A stretch of 64,000 nucleotides of DNA from Jongsikchunia kroppenstedtii DSM 45133. Its GTDB lineage: Bacteria > Actinomycetota > Actinomycetes > Mycobacteriales > Mycobacteriaceae. Of this stretch, positions 28,053 through 36,760 are shown piece by piece. How positions within the stretch are numbered: position 1 is the stretch's first letter; each line of letters begins with the position of its first letter. The notes under the pieces were generated by a model. It saw nothing but the letters and a program-made list of their open reading frames with translations, was not told the DNA's origin and did no database searches. The position numbers and the translations under genes were made by a program. Where the stretch lies: contig NZ_AQYG01000048.1 in the NCBI RefSeq assembly GCF_000380485.1, forward strand, positions 186,001-250,000, written 5' to 3'.

Positions 28053-28331
28053 ATGACAAGCGGACTGATGGCTGGTGTTTCTGTCATGACCGACTTCATC
28101 GTTCCCGGCCCGCTGGCCGAGCCGATGAAGTTCGGCGTGTACACCGGCATCGAGCTGGAGGTGCAGGACGCGGCCGCGGTGCCGTGGACCGCGCAGCTCG
28201 GTCTGGAGCCGCCGCGGTACTGCGGCCAGTGCGGCCGCCGGATGGTGGTTCAGGTGCGTCCCGACGGTTGGCGGGCGCGCTGCTCGCGGCACGGTGACGT
28301 CGATTCGACGGAGCTGCCGGACTACCGATGA
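28053..28331 (+). CDS. bsaP: Biotin synthase auxiliary protein BsaP-like
   Basis: A 92-aa protein immediately after bioB, matching the position and character of M. tuberculosis Rv1590, which I recall as BsaP, a small cysteine protein that supports BioB turnover in actinobacteria. Visible here: [11 protein letters not shown], then [15 protein letters not shown] with a CxxC pair and a third Cys in [11 protein letters not shown], probably an Fe-S or metal site. The start is uncertain; ATG 28053 abuts the bioB stop, while ATG 28086 (MTDFIVPGP) begins nearer the conserved part. It overlaps the next gene by four bases. Confidence 0.8.
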   Translation: MTSGLMAGVSVMTDFIVPGPLAEPMKFGVYTGIELEVQDAAAVPWTAQLGLEPPRYCGQCGRRMVVQVRPDGWRARCSRHGDVDSTELPDYR

Positions 28332-29071
28332 CCGTCACGGATCCGTCGTTCGCGGCCAACGGCCCTGCGGTGCCGCAGGCGCCGCCGTCGATCGATGCGC
28401 GTCGCCGCGCAACTGCGATCTGCTTGGTCGGCACCCTGGTCGGCGGCGCCGTACTCGGCGTGATCTGGGGGCTGCTCGTCCCGGGTGTGCGCGGCTTCGT
28501 CATCAAGCCCGACGCCGCCGGCGATCTCGTCTCGGAGGCGCCACTGCGATTCGACGCACTCGGCATGTTCGCGGCGTTGTCGATCGTCTTCGGCGTCGTC
28601 GTTGCCCTCGGGATCTGGCAGGCCCGGTCGATCCGCGGCGGAACCGGCGTGATCGCCACAGCGGTGCTGGCGCTCGCGGGTTCGGCCGTCGGTGCCGTGG
28701 TCGGTGAAGGCATTGCGCAGGCACGGTTTCCGGGGCGGGGGAGCACGGAGCCCGGGCATTACTACATGTCCGCACCGTCGCCGTATATCGACGGCGCCAA
28801 GGCGCACCTGGGCGTCACGATCTCCATGGGCCTGGCGATTCTGCTGATCGCACCGCTGGTTGCATTGCTGACATTGGTCATCGTCGCAGTGGCGCAACGC
28901 GATCCGACGTTGGCCGGATCAGGGTGGCGGTCGCAGGGTGGCGAACTCGTCGGTGACGCGCATGCGCGACTCGGTGAACCGGTAGAGGGCGGGCGGCCGA
29001 CCGCCGCTGGGCCCGGGCCGGCCGAGAGTGCCGGTGGCGGTGACGACGCCGCGTCGACTCAGGATCCGTAG
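28328..29071 (+). CDS. DUF2567 integral membrane protein
   Basis: A 247-aa membrane protein corresponding to the DUF2567 family (Rv1591-like by position). Four hydrophobic segments are visible: [58 protein letters not shown], and [20 protein letters not shown], ending in a long Gly/Ala-rich hydrophilic tail. The last ~150 bases run through the 3' end of the convergent nrtR gene. ATGA coupling to bsaP suggests a link with biotin genes, but no function is known. Confidence 0.8.
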   Translation: MTVTDPSFAANGPAVPQAPPSIDARRRATAICLVGTLVGGAVLGVIWGLLVPGVRGFVIKPDAAGDLVSEAPLRFDALGMFAALSIVFGVVVALGIWQARSIRGGTGVIATAVLALAGSAVGAVVGEGIAQARFPGRGSTEPGHYYMSAPSPYIDGAKAHLGVTISMGLAILLIAPLVALLTLVIVAVAQRDPTLAGSGWRSQGGELVGDAHARLGEPVEGGRPTAAGPGPAESAGGGDDAASTQDP

Positions 29072-29614
29072 CAGATTCGTCGCGTCCACCGGATAATCCA
29101 GTGCGGCGCTGTAGATATCGCGCAGCTCCGACATCGGGAACTCCGGGGGCGCGAGCCCGAACGCGATGTTGGTGTACGACAGCTTCGCGGCCAGTCGGCG
29201 GCGCGCATTCGCCACGATCGTCGCGTGGTCGAAGCTCATCGCGGGCAGATCGTTGACCGGATGCCAGGCGGTGTCGTCGGGCAGTTTCGCGTCGGCATGT
29301 TCGGGAACCAGCCCCAGATACGTGGTGGCGATGACCCGCGGCCCCGGCACGCGACCGGGATCGCCGAACACCGACAGCTGCTCCAGGTGCGCGACCTCGC
29401 GCAGGTCGACCTTCTCGGCCAGCTGCCGTCGCATCGAGGCATCGAGGGCCTCGTCGGGGCCGATCATGCCGCCGGGGAGCGACCATCGACCGGCGTCGGG
29501 CTCGTGGGCGCGCTGCCACAGCAGCACGGACAGCCCGGCGGTATCGGAGCTGCAGAGCGGCTGGTAGCGGAACACTGCGGCGAGGACTTCATGCCCGGTG
29601 CTACCATGGATCAC
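28919..29614 (-). CDS. nrtR: Nudix-domain transcriptional regulator of NAD synthesis (NrtR)
   Basis: A 231-aa protein combining a Nudix domain (residues ~1-140: [28 protein letters not shown] with a degenerate Nudix box, [15 protein letters not shown]) and a winged-helix C-terminal domain ([25 protein letters not shown]), the architecture of NrtR, which senses ADP-ribose-type NAD metabolites and represses NAD genes. The Nudix box lacks the complete GX5EX7REUXEEXGU pattern, as in regulators that bind but do not hydrolyse. It is divergent from nadABC with a palindrome overlapping its start. GTG 29614 is chosen at the beginning of the conserved part. Its 3' end overlaps the DUF2567 gene. Confidence 0.88.
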   Translation of the reverse strand: MIHGSTGHEVLAAVFRYQPLCSSDTAGLSVLLWQRAHEPDAGRWSLPGGMIGPDEALDASMRRQLAEKVDLREVAHLEQLSVFGDPGRVPGPRVIATTYLGLVPEHADAKLPDDTAWHPVNDLPAMSFDHATIVANARRRLAAKLSYTNIAFGLAPPEFPMSELRDIYSAALDYPVDATNLLRILSRRGVVTATGTLGRPGPSGGRPPALYRFTESRMRVTDEFATLRPPP

Positions 29615-29637
29615 GTTTTCGATTGTAAGGCGAAAAC
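29615..29637. promoter_or_regulatory. Putative NrtR operator
   Basis: Perfect 7-bp arms GTTTTCG and CGAAAAC are separated by 9 nt (attgtaagg), centred between divergent nrtR and nadA and touching the nrtR start codon, 44 bases before nadA. Placement and symmetry fit autoregulation plus control of nadABC. I have not compared it with published NrtR motifs base by base. Confidence 0.7.
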
Positions 29638-29680
29638 CCGACGGCCGCCAATACGGCCGAAGTTTGAGAGGAGCGGCACG

Positions 29681-30694
29681 ATGACAGTGACCGCGGACAA
29701 CACAGACCTGACGCCGTACGGCGGCGTAGTCGGCGACGCCGAGTGGGCCGCCGAGGTGCGGCGGCTGGCCGAGCAGCGCGGGGCGACGCTGCTCGCGCAC
29801 AACTACCAGCTGCCGGAGATCCAGGACGTCGCCGACCACGTCGGCGACTCGCTCGCGCTCTCGCGGATCGCCGCCGCGGCGCCCGAAGACGAGATCATCT
29901 TCTGCGGCGTGCATTTCATGGCCGAGACCGCCAAGATCCTCAGCCCGGACAAGCGCGTGCTCATCCCGGATGCCCGGGCGGGCTGCTCGCTGGCCGACTC
30001 GATCACCGCCGACGAGCTGCGCGAGTGGCGTGCCGATTTCCCCGACGCGGTCGTCGTCTCGTATGTCAACACCACCGCCGAGGTGAAGGCCCTCACCGAC
30101 ATCTGCTGCACCTCGTCGAACGCGGTGGATGTCGTCGCGTCGATCGACCCGGACAAGACCGTGCTCTTCCTGCCGGACCAGTTCCTCGGCGCCCACGTCA
30201 AGCGCGTGACCGGTCGCGAGAACATGCAGATCTGGGCCGGCGAATGCCACGTCCACGCCGGCATCAACGGCGAGGAACTCACCGAGCAGGCGCGCACCCA
30301 CCCGGATGCCGAGCTGTTCGTCCACCCCGAATGCGGTTGTGCCACATCGGCGCTGTACCTTGCCGGCGAGGGATCCTTCCCGGCCGACCGCGTGCACATC
30401 CTGTCCACCGGAGGAATGATCGACGCCGCCAAGGCCGCGACGTCGAATCAGGTGCTGGTCGCGACCGAGGTCGGCATGCTGCACCAGTTGCGCAAGGCCG
30501 CACCGGGTATCGACTTCCAGGCGGTCAACGACCGCGCGTCCTGCCCGTACATGAAGATGATCACCCCGGCCGCGCTGCTGCGCTGCCTGCAGGAGGGCAA
30601 GGACGAGGTCACGCTCGATCGCGACATGGCCGACGCGGGTCGTCGCAGCGTGCAGCGAATGATCGAGATCGGCAACCCGGGCAGCGGGGAGTAG
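29681..30694 (+). CDS. nadA: Quinolinate synthase A
   Basis: Condenses iminoaspartate with dihydroxyacetone phosphate to quinolinate, using a [4Fe-4S] cluster. The 337-aa enzyme shows [21 protein letters not shown] at the N-terminus and the three cluster cysteines in [18 protein letters not shown] and [11 protein letters not shown]. Start ATG 29681 follows GAGAGGAG. First gene of nadABC; the intergenic region to nadB is five bases. NrtR probably controls it through the palindrome upstream. Confidence 0.97.
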   Translation: MTVTADNTDLTPYGGVVGDAEWAAEVRRLAEQRGATLLAHNYQLPEIQDVADHVGDSLALSRIAAAAPEDEIIFCGVHFMAETAKILSPDKRVLIPDARAGCSLADSITADELREWRADFPDAVVVSYVNTTAEVKALTDICCTSSNAVDVVASIDPDKTVLFLPDQFLGAHVKRVTGRENMQIWAGECHVHAGINGEELTEQARTHPDAELFVHPECGCATSALYLAGEGSFPADRVHILSTGGMIDAAKAATSNQVLVATEVGMLHQLRKAAPGIDFQAVNDRASCPYMKMITPAALLRCLQEGKDEVTLDRDMADAGRRSVQRMIEIGNPGSGE

Positions 30695-30699
30695 TCCTC

Positions 30700-32277
30700 G
30701 TGTGGGAGGCCGACGCGGACCTGGTGGTCGTCGGCGGCGGCGTCGCGGGACTCACGGCCGCGCGCACGGCATCGGCTCGCGGGCTCCGGGTGCTCATCCT
30801 CAGCAAGGGCGGGCCGACCGACACCGCGACGCAGTATGCGCAGGGCGGCGTGGCCGTCGTTGCGCCCGAGGGCGATTCGATCGAGTCGCATGTCCGCGAC
30901 ACCGTCGAGGCGGGGGCCGGTCTCTGCGATATCGCCGCCACCCGGTCGATCGTGTCGGCCGGGCCGGAGGCGGTATCGGCGCTGACCGGGCTCGGCGCCG
31001 TCTTCGACACCGGGCGCGACGGCGACCTGGCGCGTACCCGCGAGGGTGGCCACAGCACCCGCCGCATCATTCACGCGGGCGGCGACGCCACCGGAGCCGA
31101 GGTGCAGCGTGCGCTGAATTCGGCGGGGATGTCGGTGATGTTCGGGTCGCCGGTACTGGATGTCGTGGTCGGCCGCGACGGTGTGCAGGGCGTCATCGCC
31201 CTGTCCGGCAACGGGTTCGGCGTCATCCATGCGCCGGCGGTGGTGCTGGCGACGGGCGGTCTGGGGCAGCTGTACGCCTGCAGCACCAATCCCGCGGGTG
31301 CGACGGCCGACGGCATAGCGCTTGCTCTCCGGGCCGGTGCCGTGGTCGCCGATCTCGAATTCCTGCAGTTCCATCCGACGGTGATGTACGTCGAGGGCGG
31401 CCGCGGACGACGTCCGTTGATCAGCGAGGCGGTGCGCGGAGAGGGCGCGACGATCGTTGACCACAACGGTGACTCGGTCACCGACGGCGTGCATCCCCGC
31501 GGCGACCTGGCGCCGCGGGATGTGGTGGCGCGCGCCATGGCGGATCGGATGTCGCACCTCGGCGCCGATCACCTGTATCTGGACGCGACCGGAATCGCGG
31601 GCTTCGCACAGCGCTTCCCGACGATCACCGAGTCCTGCCGCGCCGCGAACATCGATCCGACCGTCGACCTGATCCCGGTGGCGCCGGCCGCGCATTATCA
31701 GTGCGGGGGCGTCGTGACGGATACCGCGGGGCGCACCCGGGTTCGCGGCCTCTATGCCGCGGGCGAAGTGGCCCGGACCGGGCTGCACGGCGCGAATCGG
31801 TTGGCGTCCAACAGCTTGCTGGAGGGTCTGGTGATCGGCGCCCGGGTCGGCGAGGCGGCCATCGAACGGCAGGAGGCTGCACGGCCCGTTGCCGAGGTTC
31901 CGGACACCACGCGGGCTCGGCTACCGCGGACCGCCCTGCAGGAGCTGATGACCACCCATGCGGGGGTGGTGCGGGACGAGATCGGCCTGCGCGACGCGTC
32001 CCGAACCGTCGCCCGCGACAGCACCGAATCCGGCAGCGCGACAGTCGATGCCGTGGAAGACGCGGCGCTCACGCTCACCGCCCGGGCGCTGCTGCTCGCC
32101 GCGATCACCCGCACCGAGAGTCGCGGCTGTCACACCCGGTCGGATCATCGCGGCAGCCGGGAGGAGCTGCGGCGCAGCCTGCCGATCGGCCTCGCCGTCG
32201 ACGGCGAACCGCAATTGCTCGGCCCGGATGCCCTGGCCCCGACCCCCTGGGAGACCGCGACGTCGCGGGCTTCCTGA
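30700..32277 (+). CDS. nadB: L-aspartate oxidase
   Basis: FAD enzyme oxidising aspartate to iminoaspartate for NadA. The 525-aa product begins with the dinucleotide motif VVGGGVAGLTAARTASARG, then QYAQGGVAVV, GGHSTRRIIHAGGDATGAE, EFLQFHPT, and a conserved AGEVARTGLHGANRLASNSLLEG. The C-terminal helical domain (RDEIGLRDAS, ITRTESRGCHTRSDH) is complete. GTG 30700 is preceded by GGGGAG at suitable distance. It lies between nadA and nadC. Confidence 0.96.
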   Translation: MWEADADLVVVGGGVAGLTAARTASARGLRVLILSKGGPTDTATQYAQGGVAVVAPEGDSIESHVRDTVEAGAGLCDIAATRSIVSAGPEAVSALTGLGAVFDTGRDGDLARTREGGHSTRRIIHAGGDATGAEVQRALNSAGMSVMFGSPVLDVVVGRDGVQGVIALSGNGFGVIHAPAVVLATGGLGQLYACSTNPAGATADGIALALRAGAVVADLEFLQFHPTVMYVEGGRGRRPLISEAVRGEGATIVDHNGDSVTDGVHPRGDLAPRDVVARAMADRMSHLGADHLYLDATGIAGFAQRFPTITESCRAANIDPTVDLIPVAPAAHYQCGGVVTDTAGRTRVRGLYAAGEVARTGLHGANRLASNSLLEGLVIGARVGEAAIERQEAARPVAEVPDTTRARLPRTALQELMTTHAGVVRDEIGLRDASRTVARDSTESGSATVDAVEDAALTLTARALLLAAITRTESRGCHTRSDHRGSREELRRSLPIGLAVDGEPQLLGPDALAPTPWETATSRAS

Positions 32278-32294
32278 CCCAAGGAGAAATCACG

Positions 32295-33167
32295 ATGGCG
32301 TTGGACGGAGGGGCTGTGGCCCCGGGCCTGGATCGCGACGACGTGTTGCGCGTCATCCGCACGGCACTGGACGAGGATCTCAAGTTCGGTCCCGATATCA
32401 CCACGGCTGCAACGGTTCCCGCCGATGCGCGCACCACCGGGCGGATCGTCAGCCGGCAGCCCGGCGTCGTTGCCGGTGTGGACGTCGCCGTCGAGGTGTT
32501 CCGCGAGGTGATCGGCGAGGACCTGACCATCGACCAGCAGCTCGCCGATGGCACGCGGGTAGAGCCGGGCACGGTGGTGCTGGCGATCACCGGCCCGACG
32601 ACCGGGATGTTGACCGCCGAGCGCACCGCGCTGAACCTGCTCTGCCACCTCTCGGGCATCGCCACGGCCACCGCGGCGTGGGCCGACGCGATCGGGGAGA
32701 CGAAGGCCAAGGTCCGCGACAGCCGAAAGACGTTGCCGGGCCTACGAGCACTGCAGAAGTATGCGGTGCGTGCGGGTGGCGGCGAGAACCATCGGATGGC
32801 CCTCGGCGACGCCGCGCTCATCAAGGACAACCATGTCGCGGCCGCCGGCTCGGTGACCAAGGCGCTGGAGGCAGTGCGCGCGATGGCGCCGGATATCGAG
32901 TGCGAGGTGGAGGTCGACACCCTCGAACAGCTCGATGAAGCACTCGCCGCGGGTGCGGAACTGGTTCTGCTGGACAACTTTCCGCTGTGGCAGACGCAGA
33001 TCGCCGTGCAGCGCCGGGATACTCGGTCGCCGCAGACCAAGCTGGAGAGCTCCGGCGGGCTGTCGCTGGAGATGGCCGGCGACTACGCGCGCACCGGGGT
33101 CGACTATCTCGCGGTCGGCGCGCTGACGCACTCGGTCACGGCGCTGGACCTGGGGCTCGATGTCTGA
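32295..33167 (+). CDS. nadC: Nicotinate-nucleotide pyrophosphorylase (quinolinate phosphoribosyltransferase)
   Basis: Forms nicotinate mononucleotide from quinolinate and PRPP. The 290-aa type II PRTase has LNLLCHLSGIAT, KVRDSRKTLPGLRALQKYAV, GGGENHRMALGDAALIKDNH, and the barrel residues EVEVDTLEQ and VLLDNF. AAGGAG at 32281-32286 supports ATG 32295. It ends the nadABC operon; about 40 bp later the convergent peroxiredoxin gene ends. Confidence 0.97.
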   Translation: MALDGGAVAPGLDRDDVLRVIRTALDEDLKFGPDITTAATVPADARTTGRIVSRQPGVVAGVDVAVEVFREVIGEDLTIDQQLADGTRVEPGTVVLAITGPTTGMLTAERTALNLLCHLSGIATATAAWADAIGETKAKVRDSRKTLPGLRALQKYAVRAGGGENHRMALGDAALIKDNHVAAAGSVTKALEAVRAMAPDIECEVEVDTLEQLDEALAAGAELVLLDNFPLWQTQIAVQRRDTRSPQTKLESSGGLSLEMAGDYARTGVDYLAVGALTHSVTALDLGLDV

Positions 33168-33209
33168 CTGTCGACCGGCGGCGACCCGCCTCGGCCTGGT
33201 GTCTTTCGT

Positions 33210-33863
33210 TCACCCGAGGCTCTCCAGTGCCGCAACGATGTCGGGGACCTCGGTCCGTGCCGTGTAGTCGGGCTGAATATCGACGAAGCGGACGATCCGA
33301 TCCGGGTCGACAATCAGCACGGCCGGCCGCGGAAGCGATAGTGCACCGTCGGCGTTGACGGAGGCCAGGTGGAGTCCGAGTGCGGCCTGTGCGGCCACGA
33401 CGTCATCGGGTTGCCGGAACGCGATCCCGACCTCGTATGCCAGGCGGGCGCCGGGGTCGGACAGCACGGTGAAGTCGAGGTCGGCCTTCTCCGCCGTCGA
33501 GAGGGATTCGTCGGGACTCTGCGGGCTGATCGCGATCAATCGTGCGTTGAAGTTCCCCAGGCGCGGCAGCAGGTCCGTCTGGTACGTGCGCAACGCAAGA
33601 TTGCAGTACGGGCACCAGCCACCGCGATAGAACACGATCACGGCCGGCCCGGTTTCGAGGATCTGGTCGAGGCTGACGCGCCCACCGGTGGCGTCATCGA
33701 GAGTGAACGCGGGCAGTTCGTCGCCTACCGCGATCGCATCACCGGAGACGCCCTCGTTGACGAGGTCCTGGATACTCCGGTCGAAGACCTCCAGGACATC
33801 CGACGGAAGCTGTTGTGCTGCAGTTTCTTTTACCTTGGAGGACTGTTCGCGAATGGTGGTCAT
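33210..33863 (-). CDS. Peroxiredoxin-like (AhpC/TSA family) protein
   Basis: A 217-aa thioredoxin-fold antioxidant protein. The active-site loop is FYRGGWCPYCNLALRTYQ, i.e. a CPYC pair as in the peroxiredoxin-like family related to BCP/PRX-like2, instead of the classical PxxxTxxC. A helical N-terminal extension (TIREQSSKVKETAAQQLPSDV) precedes the domain, and RPAVLIVDPDRIVRFVDIQ closes the fold. ATG 33863 is chosen; the longer frame adds non-homologous residues that run through the operator. It is divergent from a TetR gene with two matching operators, so it is the likely target of that regulator. Confidence 0.88.
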   Translation of the reverse strand: MTTIREQSSKVKETAAQQLPSDVLEVFDRSIQDLVNEGVSGDAIAVGDELPAFTLDDATGGRVSLDQILETGPAVIVFYRGGWCPYCNLALRTYQTDLLPRLGNFNARLIAISPQSPDESLSTAEKADLDFTVLSDPGARLAYEVGIAFRQPDDVVAAQAALGLHLASVNADGALSLPRPAVLIVDPDRIVRFVDIQPDYTARTEVPDIVAALESLG

Positions 33864-33891
33864 CGGGATCCCTGTCTGGTGCGGATGGAAG

Positions 33892-33907
33892 TGGACTAGA
33901 TAGTCCA
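33892..33907. promoter_or_regulatory. TetR operator, site 1
   Basis: TGGACT-agat-AGTCCA, perfect 6-bp arms with a 4-bp spacer, 29 bases upstream of the peroxiredoxin-like gene. It shares the TGGACT-N4-AGTCCA core with site 2, whose centre lies 42 bp away (four helical turns), so two dimers would sit on one DNA face. Confidence 0.8.
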
Positions 33908-33927
33908 GTAGATAGACTGCACCATGC

Positions 33928-33955
33928 CTCGACTGGACTGTCAAGTCCAGTCGAG
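33928..33955. promoter_or_regulatory. TetR operator, site 2
   Basis: Perfect 12-bp arms CTCGACTGGACT and AGTCCAGTCGAG with a 4-bp spacer (GTCA), 13 bases before the TetR start codon. The core matches site 1. Its position implies autorepression. Confidence 0.85.
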
Positions 33956-33968
33956 GGATACTCGGTCA

Positions 33969-34580
33969 ATGGGAACAACGCCGACGACAGCGCGGGGACG
34001 CGAAACGCGACAGCGGATCGTTACGGCCGCGGTCGAGGTGGTCGCCGAATGCGGCGCGGTCAGCGCGAGCCTCGACGCGGTGGGTGAGCGGGCGCCAGCA
34101 TCACGCAGCCAGCTCTATCACTACTTCGATGACAAGTCGGATCTGTTGCGGGCAGTGGCGGAGGCCACCAATGACGCGGTGATGGATGCGCAGGAAGAGT
34201 TATTTGCCGGCCTCGACCGCTGGGAAGGATGGGTGCGCTGGGCCGACGCGCTCGTCGCGCTGCAGGAGGCGCGCGGAGGAGTCGGCGGCTGCCCGATCGC
34301 CAACCTTCTCGGCCAGATCGGTGAACGTGACGACGACATCCGCCGCGTGCTCGCAACGGGATTCGACCGCTGGGAGTCGGCAATCCATGCCGGACTGCGG
34401 CACATGGTCGACTCGGGTGAGCTTCGCGCCGATGCTGATCTCGACCAGCTTGCGGTGTCGACTCTGGCCAGCCTGCAAGGGGGACTCGTACTCGCTCAGG
34501 CACGCAGGGATCCGAGGGCGTTGCGCGCGGCGCTCGACGGAGCGCTCACCCTGATCGCGAATTCTCGCACCGCACACTGA
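33969..34580 (+). CDS. TetR-family regulator of the peroxiredoxin-like gene
   Basis: A 203-aa TetR protein. HTH region: RIVTAAVEVVAECGAVSASLDAVGERAPASRSQLYHYFDDKSDLL. The C-terminal half contains GGCPIANLLGQIGERDDDIRRVL with a conserved Cys in GGCPIANL, as in YcdC/LmrA-like regulators. Two TGGACT-N4-AGTCCA operators lie between it and the divergent peroxiredoxin-like gene. ATG 33969 follows the operator closely; an upstream GTG/ATG in frame would place coding sequence over the operator. A redox or electrophile signal is plausible given the target, but inferred. Confidence 0.88.
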   Translation: MGTTPTTARGRETRQRIVTAAVEVVAECGAVSASLDAVGERAPASRSQLYHYFDDKSDLLRAVAEATNDAVMDAQEELFAGLDRWEGWVRWADALVALQEARGGVGGCPIANLLGQIGERDDDIRRVLATGFDRWESAIHAGLRHMVDSGELRADADLDQLAVSTLASLQGGLVLAQARRDPRALRAALDGALTLIANSRTAH

Positions 34581-34595
34581 CGCTCGGATCACGCG

Positions 34596-35312
34596 TCAAG
34601 CCTCTGGGCCGGCGGGGAACTCGATCACCTCGCCGCGGTTGATCGAGACCCAGTCGCGCGCCTGCAGATAGGGCCGGAACGCGTCGGTGATGGCCTGCTG
34701 GTCGGCGGCGGTCTTGGGCCGTTGCAGCTCGTACAGGTGTGGGAATTCGGTCCACGCCACGACGGCATTCCACAGCCGGAGCGCGGCATCGCCGGTGGGC
34801 GGATCGATGAGGACGGGTCCGAACAGGCATTGGCCGCCCGAAGAATCATTCGTCGCCGGGAAGAACAGGGTCGGGACGCCGTAGCCGCCGGCGTCGACCA
34901 CTCGCCGGTGGTCGGCGAGCACCTCGTCGTTGGTCGTAGGATCGGCTACCGCTCGGTCGACCAGCGCCGGATCGAACCCGAGTTCGCGGAGTAGCTGCCG
35001 GGCGACCGCCGGCTCATGCGGCTTCAGCCCCTCGACATGCAGGGCGTGGCCGGCTCGGGCGTACCACGCATCGAGATCGCCCATCGATTCTCGACGCAGT
35101 AGCGCACCGATCCGCATCATCGTCCAGCCGTACGACCAGTCCCGCTCCCACGGGTGTTTCTTGCCCTCGACCCGGTTGATCTCCTCCAGGCTGAAGAAGC
35201 GCCAATTGACCGTGAGGCCGGTCTGTTCGCGAACGTCGCGGATCCAGCGGGACGTCTGATAGGCGAACGGGCACATCACGTCGAAATGGAAGTCCACTGA
35301 TGTCGCTGTCAT
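34596..35312 (-). CDS. DsbA-family protein related to mycothiol-dependent nitroreductase
   Basis: A 238-aa thioredoxin-fold protein with an inserted helical domain. The active-site motif is [15 protein letters not shown]: the first Cys is kept but the second of CPxC is replaced (CPFA). The C-terminal [18 protein letters not shown] and [12 protein letters not shown] resemble Rv2466c of M. tuberculosis, a mycothiol-dependent reductase, and the FrnE/HCCA isomerase group. ATG 35312 is preferred to the upstream start, which would run into the inverted repeat. Divergent from the alpha-galactosidase gene. A monothiol mechanism is likely. Confidence 0.8.
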   Translation of the reverse strand: MTATSVDFHFDVMCPFAYQTSRWIRDVREQTGLTVNWRFFSLEEINRVEGKKHPWERDWSYGWTMMRIGALLRRESMGDLDAWYARAGHALHVEGLKPHEPAVARQLLRELGFDPALVDRAVADPTTNDEVLADHRRVVDAGGYGVPTLFFPATNDSSGGQCLFGPVLIDPPTGDAALRLWNAVVAWTEFPHLYELQRPKTAADQQAITDAFRPYLQARDWVSINRGEVIEFPAGPEA

Positions 35313-35321
35313 AGGTTCCTC

Positions 35322-35394
35322 GCTCAAACCGTGCTCTGTGAGAGGTGCCATCCACGATATGTCCACGGTTGCCCCCAGAGCGCACGGTTTGAGC
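35322..35394. promoter_or_regulatory. Long inverted repeat between divergent genes
   Basis: Arms GCTCAAACCGTG (35322-35333) and CACGGTTTGAGC (35383-35394) are perfect; pairing resumes as CTCTG/CAGAG after a 2-nt offset. The spacer is about 40-50 bp. The two arms sit beside the starts of the DsbA-like gene and the alpha-galactosidase gene, so they look like two operator half-regions (one per promoter), or a looping site. Confidence 0.55.
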
Positions 35395-35429
35395 AGGGTT
35401 CCCAGCCAGCGCCGCTACCATCCGGCGCA

Positions 35430-36743
35430 ATGACGAGTCGGATGTGCACGGTGGTCGCGGTGCTGGCACTGCTGGTCGGCGTGCTCGCGGGATGCGGCCC
35501 GTCCGATTCGGGGATCGTGCGGCTCACCGCGCCGCCGATGGGCTGGAACTCGTGGAACGCCTTCGGCTGCGGCGTCACTCAAGACGAGGTGCACGCGGCT
35601 GCCGATGCGCTGGTGTCGAGCGGCATGCGGGACGCCGGGTATCGGTATGTCGTGGTCGACGACTGCTGGTTCGATTCGTCGCGCGCCGCCGACGGCGGCC
35701 TGCGCGCAAATCCGACCACCTTTCCCGACGGGATGGCCGCACTGGGGACGTACCTGCACGACCGCGGGCTGAAGTTCGGGATCTACGAGTCGCCGTCGGG
35801 CCGCACGTGTGCGCAGGTGAACGGCGCGTATCCGGGCTCGACCGGCAGCGCCGATCATGTTGCCCAGGATGCCCGGACGTTCGCGTCGTGGGGTGTCGAC
35901 TATCTCAAGTACGACTGGTGCGCCGCGCCGACATCGGCGGATCGGATGAAGCGCGCATTCACCACGATGCGCACCGCGTTGCGCGACACCGGCCGACCGA
36001 TCGTGCTCAGCATCAACCCCAACAGCCTGGAGGCCGATCCGGCGGTGCCGGAGACCGTCGGCGCGGCGAATGACTGGTCGGGCGCCGCGGATCTCGTGCG
36101 CACCGGCGCCGACGTCTATCCGCTGTGGGACAACGCAATCGCCGATCAGGTCTATGTGCACGGCTCGTACACGATCGCCGGGATCCGCGACACCGTCGAA
36201 CGATCGGCATCGGTACCGGCGCATACCGACTACTACAACGATCCCGACATGCTGGTGATCGACACATCGCTGTCGACGCTGGGATTCCCCGCGACAGTGC
36301 CGGTTCCGGCCGAATTGCCCGATACGCAGGGGCGAGTCCAGCTGGTGATGTGGGCGATGCTCGGTGCGCCGCTGATGGCCGGCAACGACCTCGGCCGGAT
36401 GTCCGACCAGACCCGGACATTGCTCACCGATCCGGGGGTGATCGCCATCGACCAGGATCGGTCCGCACCGGGCGGCCGAACCGGCCGCGTCGGCGACCTC
36501 GAGGTGTGGCAGCGACACCTCGCTGACGGCGACCGTGCGATCGCCCTCTACAACCCCGAATCTGTCTCGGCGACAACGCGGCTCGATGCGCCCGCGACAC
36601 AGGTCCGGCCAGGTTGCCGCGCGACCGACCTCCTCGCCGGACGGCCGCAACCACTCGATACACCCGTCACCGTCGCGCCGACGAGCGTGGGGCTCTACCG
36701 CGTCAGCTGCGGTGAAAAGAACTCTGCGGCTGCCGGAAGTTAG
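35430..36743 (+). CDS. Lipoprotein alpha-galactosidase, glycoside hydrolase family 27
   Basis: A 437-aa exported glycosidase. The signal peptide [17 protein letters not shown] carries a lipobox (LAGC), so it should be lipid-anchored. The GH27 barrel begins [13 protein letters not shown], continues with [13 protein letters not shown], the nucleophile Asp in [10 protein letters not shown], and the acid/base Asp in [12 protein letters not shown]-terminal beta domain ([20 protein letters not shown]) is present, so the enzyme is complete. It should release terminal alpha-galactose from oligosaccharides outside the cell. ATG 35430 begins the signal peptide. Confidence 0.92.
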   Translation: MTSRMCTVVAVLALLVGVLAGCGPSDSGIVRLTAPPMGWNSWNAFGCGVTQDEVHAAADALVSSGMRDAGYRYVVVDDCWFDSSRAADGGLRANPTTFPDGMAALGTYLHDRGLKFGIYESPSGRTCAQVNGAYPGSTGSADHVAQDARTFASWGVDYLKYDWCAAPTSADRMKRAFTTMRTALRDTGRPIVLSINPNSLEADPAVPETVGAANDWSGAADLVRTGADVYPLWDNAIADQVYVHGSYTIAGIRDTVERSASVPAHTDYYNDPDMLVIDTSLSTLGFPATVPVPAELPDTQGRVQLVMWAMLGAPLMAGNDLGRMSDQTRTLLTDPGVIAIDQDRSAPGGRTGRVGDLEVWQRHLADGDRAIALYNPESVSATTRLDAPATQVRPGCRATDLLAGRPQPLDTPVTVAPTSVGLYRVSCGEKNSAAAGS

Positions 36744-36760
36744 TGCACATAATGGAAAGC

